Source of the DNA: Pseudomonas hamedanensis
GTDB taxonomy: Bacteria; Pseudomonadota; Gammaproteobacteria; Pseudomonadales; Pseudomonadaceae
Length of the DNA stretch: 64,000 nucleotides
Reading direction: 5' to 3'
Assembly (NCBI RefSeq): GCF_014268595.2
Contig: NZ_CP077091.1
Coordinates: forward strand, 4,818,001-4,882,000
In this document: positions 63,800-64,000 of the stretch, piece by piece
Position numbering within the stretch: position 1 is the first letter of the stretch
Layout of the letters: each line of letters opens with the position of its first letter
Position numbers and translations under genes: made by a program
Notes under the pieces: model-generated
Seen by the model: only the letters and a program-made list of their open reading frames with translations
Database searches by the model: none
What the model was told of the DNA's origin: nothing

Positions 63800-64000
63800 A
63801 TGATCCCGTCAAGGTTGACTGCTTTCGTCTTCAGCGCCCTGCTCTGCCCCGCGGTGTTCGCCGCCTCGTCCACGGCAGCGGGCACTGGCCCTACCGATCC
63901 GACGCCACCGCGAGCCCCGGCCATCAACAGCGCCCCCGGCATAAACACCGATGGCTCTGGCGTGCCGCTGATCAATCAGCCGCCGGCCACCGGCACTGAC
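63800..64000 (+). CDS. Exported Pro/Ala-rich hypothetical protein (partial, continues beyond window)
   Basis: The first 67 codons only. Signal peptide MIPSRLTAFVFSALLCPAVFA, then a low-complexity Pro/Ala/Thr/Gly-rich stretch (TDPTPPRAPAINSAPGI). CTGGAGAAGCC supplies the ribosome binding site. No family recognised from this fragment. Confidence 0.7.
   Translation, partial: MIPSRLTAFVFSALLCPAVFAASSTAAGTGPTDPTPPRAPAINSAPGINTDGSGVPLINQPPATGTD

Noticed and set aside
1..64000. CRISPR arrays, tRNA or rRNA genes, prophage or insertion sequences
   Set aside because: No direct-repeat/spacer arrays, no tRNA cloverleaf recognised by eye and no transposase, integrase or phage gene seen; the repeats are REPINs in inverted pairs. 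A tRNA scan would settle the tRNA point.

Overview
The window looks like a chromosomal segment of a fluorescent pseudomonad (Pseudomonas fluorescens group). The basis is GC-rich coding sequence with typical Pseudomonas proteins throughout, gene order that from memory matches the P. aeruginosa chromosome in several blocks (pheA-serC-gyrA-mtnA-mtaD-ubiG-mupP-SDR; rbdA-ABC-DsbA-trhO-bolA-DUF2059-fumC; asnO-ngg-M42 peptidase; etfA-etfB-ETF-QO), and many REP/REPIN repeats of the kinds common in this group. I saw no rRNA, tRNA, CRISPR array, transposase, integrase or prophage gene. I could not run any search, so all assignments rest on reading motifs and context.

Layout. 1-10.2 kb: housekeeping block (partial pheA, serC, gyrA, then methionine salvage mtnA/mtaD, ubiG, mupP, an SDR). 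10.2-15 kb: cyclic-di-GMP genes (a GGEEF cyclase, then the RbdA-like PAS-GGDEF-EAL protein with a TenA/PqqC-fold neighbour). 15-21.2 kb: ABC exporter, DsbA-like protein, trhO, bolA, DUF2059 protein and fumC. 21.2-27.8 kb: DMT transporter, small DUF6316 protein, thiolase, polyphosphate:AMP phosphotransferase and mnmC. 27.8-32.6 kb: one very large gene for a leucine-rich-repeat/NEL-type E3 ubiquitin ligase toxin. 32.9-37.8 kb: the N-acetylglutaminylglutamine amide (NAGGN) osmoprotectant genes. 38-46 kb: small and envelope genes (yheU, an RsmI-like csrA, ynfA-type, SDR, DUF3309, LTA-synthase family, START protein, YkgJ, Lys/Ala-rich exported protein, MocR regulator). 46-48 kb: a three-gene envelope operon (periplasmic binding protein, DUF4398 lipoprotein, OmpA lipoprotein). 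48-52 kb: etfB-etfA and divergent ETF-ubiquinone oxidoreductase. 52-54.3 kb: AraC regulator divergent from a zinc alcohol dehydrogenase. 54.3-59.5 kb: D-galactonate catabolic operon dgoK-dgoA-dgoD-dgoT-iclR. 59.5-62.2 kb: a visibly AT-richer four-gene cassette (unrecognised protein, PAAR carrier with a transthyretin-like tail, small GHSLGG lipase, lipoprotein) that reads as an orphan type VI secretion effector-immunity unit. 62.3-64 kb: GNAT acetyltransferase, HD-domain hydrolase and a truncated exported-protein gene.

The parts most worth attention are the PAAR-lipase cassette, whose four genes are all contiguous or overlapping and whose first gene I cannot assign; the 1605-residue NEL ligase with no type III secretion genes nearby; the leader hairpin that overlaps the Shine-Dalgarno of the csrA homologue; a near-consensus sigma-70 promoter abutted by a PsrA-like palindrome in front of the ETF-QO gene; a 171-bp element with 11-bp inverted ends upstream of etfB; and an IclR-type palindrome upstream of the galactonate promoter.
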